Assembly (NCBI GenBank): GCA_016840285.1
Contig: JAEOSR010000134.1
Span: 1-64,000 of the forward strand
DNA length: 64,000 nt
Source: Candidatus Hodarchaeota archaeon
GTDB taxonomy: Archaea > Asgardarchaeota > Heimdallarchaeia > Hodarchaeales > Hodarchaeaceae
Reading direction: 5' to 3'
Under the pieces are notes generated by a model that searched no databases, was not told the DNA's origin, and worked only from the letters and a program-made list of their open reading frames with translations. Positions 61,794-64,000 of the stretch are shown piece by piece. How positions within the stretch are numbered: the first letter of the stretch is position 1; every line of letters starts with the position of its first letter. The position numbers and the translations under genes were made by a program.

Positions 61794-62411
61794 ATGACCG
61801 AGATTAACCATTTTGAAAACGAAATTCTTCAAGATGCAAAGGAGCAGGCAAAAAATATCCTATTTGAAGCTAAGCAAGAGGTCGCGAAAATTCTTGATCA
61901 AGCTCGAAGTGAACAAGAGCGGATATTTCAAGCGAAACAAATTGAGCTAGAGAAGGAGGAAGAACAAAAAGCACAACGTGAATTGTCTAAATTGCGAATA
62001 AAGAATAAGATTAAAATAAATAATGTTAAAGACCAATTATTAAATGAAATATTCACGAAAAGTCTGAAAAGGATCCAAGAATGGAAAGATAAAAAATCTG
62101 AAGAATATCGGTCTGCTCTAAACCACCAGATAATACAAGGAGGGATTTCTCTAGAAGGGGGAGAGCTTATGGTCAAACTTGCCCCTGAGGATGTGACTTT
62201 AATAGATATTAAGAATTTAGAATCCGAGATTACAAATATATGTGGAATAAACACAACAATTAAAATTTCGGCTCCTGGAAGCGATGCAGTAGACGGTGGA
62301 TCAATAATAAGTAAAGGATTTTTAGCTGTACGTAATACTATTAAAGCAAGGGTAGACCGAAAAGAGAATGTTTTACGAGACGAAGTTCATAGGATACTTT
62401 TTATTAGTTGA
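61794..62411 (+). CDS. atpE: A/V-type ATP synthase subunit E
   Basis: 205 residues; ATG 61794 lies seven bases after GAAAGG, so it is preferred over the ATG at 61788. The N-terminal coiled coil (about 8-95: EILQDAKEQAKNILFEAKQE, then KILDQARSEQERIF) is the peripheral stalk helix; the C-terminal part (SIISKGFLAVRNTIKARVDR, LRDEVHRILF) is the globular domain that holds the catalytic head. The subunit links head and membrane ring. In most archaea it lies in an operon with the other ATPase genes; here none of them is adjacent. Confidence 0.85.
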   Translation: MTEINHFENEILQDAKEQAKNILFEAKQEVAKILDQARSEQERIFQAKQIELEKEEEQKAQRELSKLRIKNKIKINNVKDQLLNEIFTKSLKRIQEWKDKKSEEYRSALNHQIIQGGISLEGGELMVKLAPEDVTLIDIKNLESEITNICGINTTIKISAPGSDAVDGGSIISKGFLAVRNTIKARVDRKENVLRDEVHRILFIS

Positions 62412-62644
62412 TCTTCAAGAGTTGGTTCGTTTAACGTAATTGATATTTTGAGGATTAATTATTAAGCATTGTGAGAGAATTGAAAAACATTAGATTGTAA
62501 CAAAAGGGTTTTAGCTGAAAAATAAGAGGAATAAGGAAGAATCAACAGAGCTTCAACACTTATATCTTAAGATGAAATCAAAGTTCAAATGCCCAATTTA
62601 CAAAACAGGGCAATTTCCCCAAATGTATAGGGGTGAAACCGCAA

Positions 62645-63382
62645 ATGACAAAATTATTTGCCAAATTGAAAACAATTTCACTGATTACTTTGTTATTGGT
62701 TGTCATTTCCAGCGGGATAAACCAATCTATTCCTCCTGTCACGGTTATAGCGTCACCTACAGAACCTAGTTCCAATGGAGATCTACTAGTTATCGATGAG
62801 GTGAATATAGAAGCAAAGGTGAACAATCGATTTGTACCTTTAGAGGAATTAATTTCAGAGGCAGTTAGTCCAGAGTTTCAAGAAGAACCCTTTCCTCTGC
62901 TCCTAAATAATTCTCTACTTCGCATAAATGCAAGTTATTCAACTGTTGTTGGACGTTCAGAGAGTTTAGCCATCCATCAATTTACTCTCGATATCTATTC
63001 TGTCATTTCTGGAGAAGAACATGAGCTCAATCTCACTGAAATATTATCTCTCTATTATGATCAAAATGATCCCAATCTAGATATTGTAGAATTTGTCTTG
63101 GGTCCAAATTCCTCCAAATCGGAAGATGTTGTTCTTCCCTTGAAATTAATGACTTTTGGTACATATAAATTCGTCTTCCGAGTTCAGTATCATATCCATG
63201 ATGGAGATTTGACGGAAAAGAGTAGTTATTATCATCGAAATATTACTTTTGAATTAGTCAAAAGTTATCCAGTCCCACCATATATTATAATTTATGCGTT
63301 TTTTGGTGTTTTAATTATTTTAATAGCCCTTATCATCTTTGGACTATATGGGAATCGTAAATATCAACAACTAGCACAGTAG
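62645..63382 (+). CDS. Secreted membrane-anchored protein
   Basis: 245 residues; ATG 62645 is preferred because GGGGTGA lies about nine bases before it, a GTG at 62633 would add four residues. A signal peptide (LKTISLITLLLVVISSGINQ) is followed by a beta-rich extracellular domain (about 45-205) with several potential N-glycosylation sites (NNS, NAS, NLT, NIT), then one membrane helix (YIIIYAFFGVLIILIALIIFGL) and a short cytoplasmic end. No family recognised. There is no PGFE box. Confidence 0.65.
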   Translation: MTKLFAKLKTISLITLLLVVISSGINQSIPPVTVIASPTEPSSNGDLLVIDEVNIEAKVNNRFVPLEELISEAVSPEFQEEPFPLLLNNSLLRINASYSTVVGRSESLAIHQFTLDIYSVISGEEHELNLTEILSLYYDQNDPNLDIVEFVLGPNSSKSEDVVLPLKLMTFGTYKFVFRVQYHIHDGDLTEKSSYYHRNITFELVKSYPVPPYIIIYAFFGVLIILIALIIFGLYGNRKYQQLAQ

Positions 63383-63393
63383 AAGTTTTATTT

Positions 63394-64000
63394 CTATTCT
63401 CCTTGAATTTGAGTCTCGAAATTCAAATCAGGAATTTTTTGAAAACTCTGTTTATAATCTGTAAGATAAAGATTGTTAATTCGAAACTTGATCGTTCCAA
63501 TCCTGGTCGAACGAAATGTAAAGGCTCCTAGGGTACCTGAAGTGATTGTTTCATGGTAAAAGACCTTATGATAAAATAATTTTCGTGAAAATGGATTATC
63601 TGTTATATTATCTGCTTCTGTTTGATATTCTACGCGAATAAACTGACGAAATGGTAATTTAACCAATATTTTCAATTGGAAAGGTTGATTTACCAAGACT
63701 TCCGTATTTCCACTGATCATAATTCTAATACCTTTCCAAAGAACTTCAGATTTAGAGATAAGAGCTGGAGCTTTTAAAACTGGAGGTACTAGGTATAGTT
63801 CGGAGGTAAGAGTTTCGCGGATCGCGAAAAAATCACACTGTTCATCAAAGGAATAGTCTATGGTTGTGGGGTTAGATCCAAATTCATCAAGACGATAGAT
63901 GTTAAATCCAGAGAATTCTGGAGAAACTCTTGTAGGATCCAAAACAAGAGCAAAAGCTTTCGGGTGCATTTGCTGGTACATCTGTTGTGTGCGTATATCT
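63394..64000 (-). CDS. JAMM/MPN-domain protein, C-terminal part (cut by window end)
   Basis: The start lies beyond the right edge; 202 codons are visible (DIRTQQMYQQMHPKAFALVL, then DPTRVSPEFSGFNIYRL). This is the end of an MPN domain: in Rpn11/CSN5-type proteins the JAMM site H-x-H-P...S-x-x-D is followed by TQ-x-x-Y...P-x-A-x-x-L-V-x-DP and an F-x-I/YRL strand, so the Asp in DIRTQ is probably the last JAMM ligand. MPN+ proteins cleave ubiquitin-like tags. The 130 residues after it are a beta-rich extension (about 75-200) not seen in Rpn11. The nature of the full protein needs the missing N-terminus. Confidence 0.7.
   Translation of the reverse strand, partial: DIRTQQMYQQMHPKAFALVLDPTRVSPEFSGFNIYRLDEFGSNPTTIDYSFDEQCDFFAIRETLTSELYLVPPVLKAPALISKSEVLWKGIRIMISGNTEVLVNQPFQLKILVKLPFRQFIRVEYQTEADNITDNPFSRKLFYHKVFYHETITSGTLGAFTFRSTRIGTIKFRINNLYLTDYKQSFQKIPDLNFETQIQGE

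Overview
The window looks like a piece of an archaeal chromosome, most likely from an Asgard archaeon (Heimdall-/Gerd-like rather than a specific named lineage). The reasons are an A-type ATP synthase E subunit, archaeal-type GlyA/GcvT, fragments of transcription factor B, longin/roadblock-like proteins, the C-terminal half of a JAMM/MPN (Rpn11-like) protein, and several secreted proteins ending in a Ser/Thr-rich linker, a PGFE-type box, one membrane helix and a basic end. The DNA is AT-rich, intergenic spaces are short, and many genes have clear GGAG/GGTGA ribosome binding sites. The lineage is inferred from gene content only.

Region 1 (1-10.9 kb) looks like a mobile or accessory block, with visibly more C/G-rich codons than the rest. 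It starts with the last 14 codons of a tfb gene. Then come a LAGLIDADG-like protein with HTH segments (219-1772, minus), a Regnase/Zc3h12a-type NYN RNase (2443-2910) lying between two dense arrays of short DNA/RNA hairpins (about 1650-2296 and 3012-3576), a 54-bp tandem repeat, and a three-gene operon: RecA/RadA-like ATPase, XPD-like Fe-S helicase, and a HerA-like ATPase with a broken P-loop. An XPF/ERCC4-type nuclease with HhH domain converges on the operon. No integrase, capsid or replication initiator was recognised. This block is the best candidate for an undescribed system.

Region 2 (10.9-17.1 kb) is patchy: an apparently circularly permuted peptide-binding protein, decayed tails of surface proteins, two toxin-antitoxin pairs (RelBE-like and VapBC-like), two more tfb 3-prime relics, and PGFE-anchored surface proteins. 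Region 3 (17-30 kb) is ordinary chromosomal sequence: an amidohydrolase, a DUF1937-like protein, an orphan peptide permease, two longin-like proteins, an OMPDC/HPS-family enzyme, an arylsulfotransferase-like protein, a histidine phosphatase, a VOC protein and a divergent TFB-like protein.

Region 4 (30-45 kb) holds a DNA methyltransferase, a GyrI-like protein, an UMF1/Atg22-like transporter, a secreted metallo-beta-lactamase-fold protein, a beta-propeller-like surface protein, a cluster of two winged-helix proteins with a vWA and an AIM24-family protein, and tldD-tldE. Region 5 (45-64 kb) holds a TnpB relic, pepT, two HdrD/GlpC-like Fe-S proteins, a 1831-residue helical-repeat protein, divergent gcvT and glyA, membrane proteins, the ATP synthase E subunit, a membrane-anchored secreted protein, and at the right edge a truncated JAMM/MPN protein with a C-terminal beta-rich extension.
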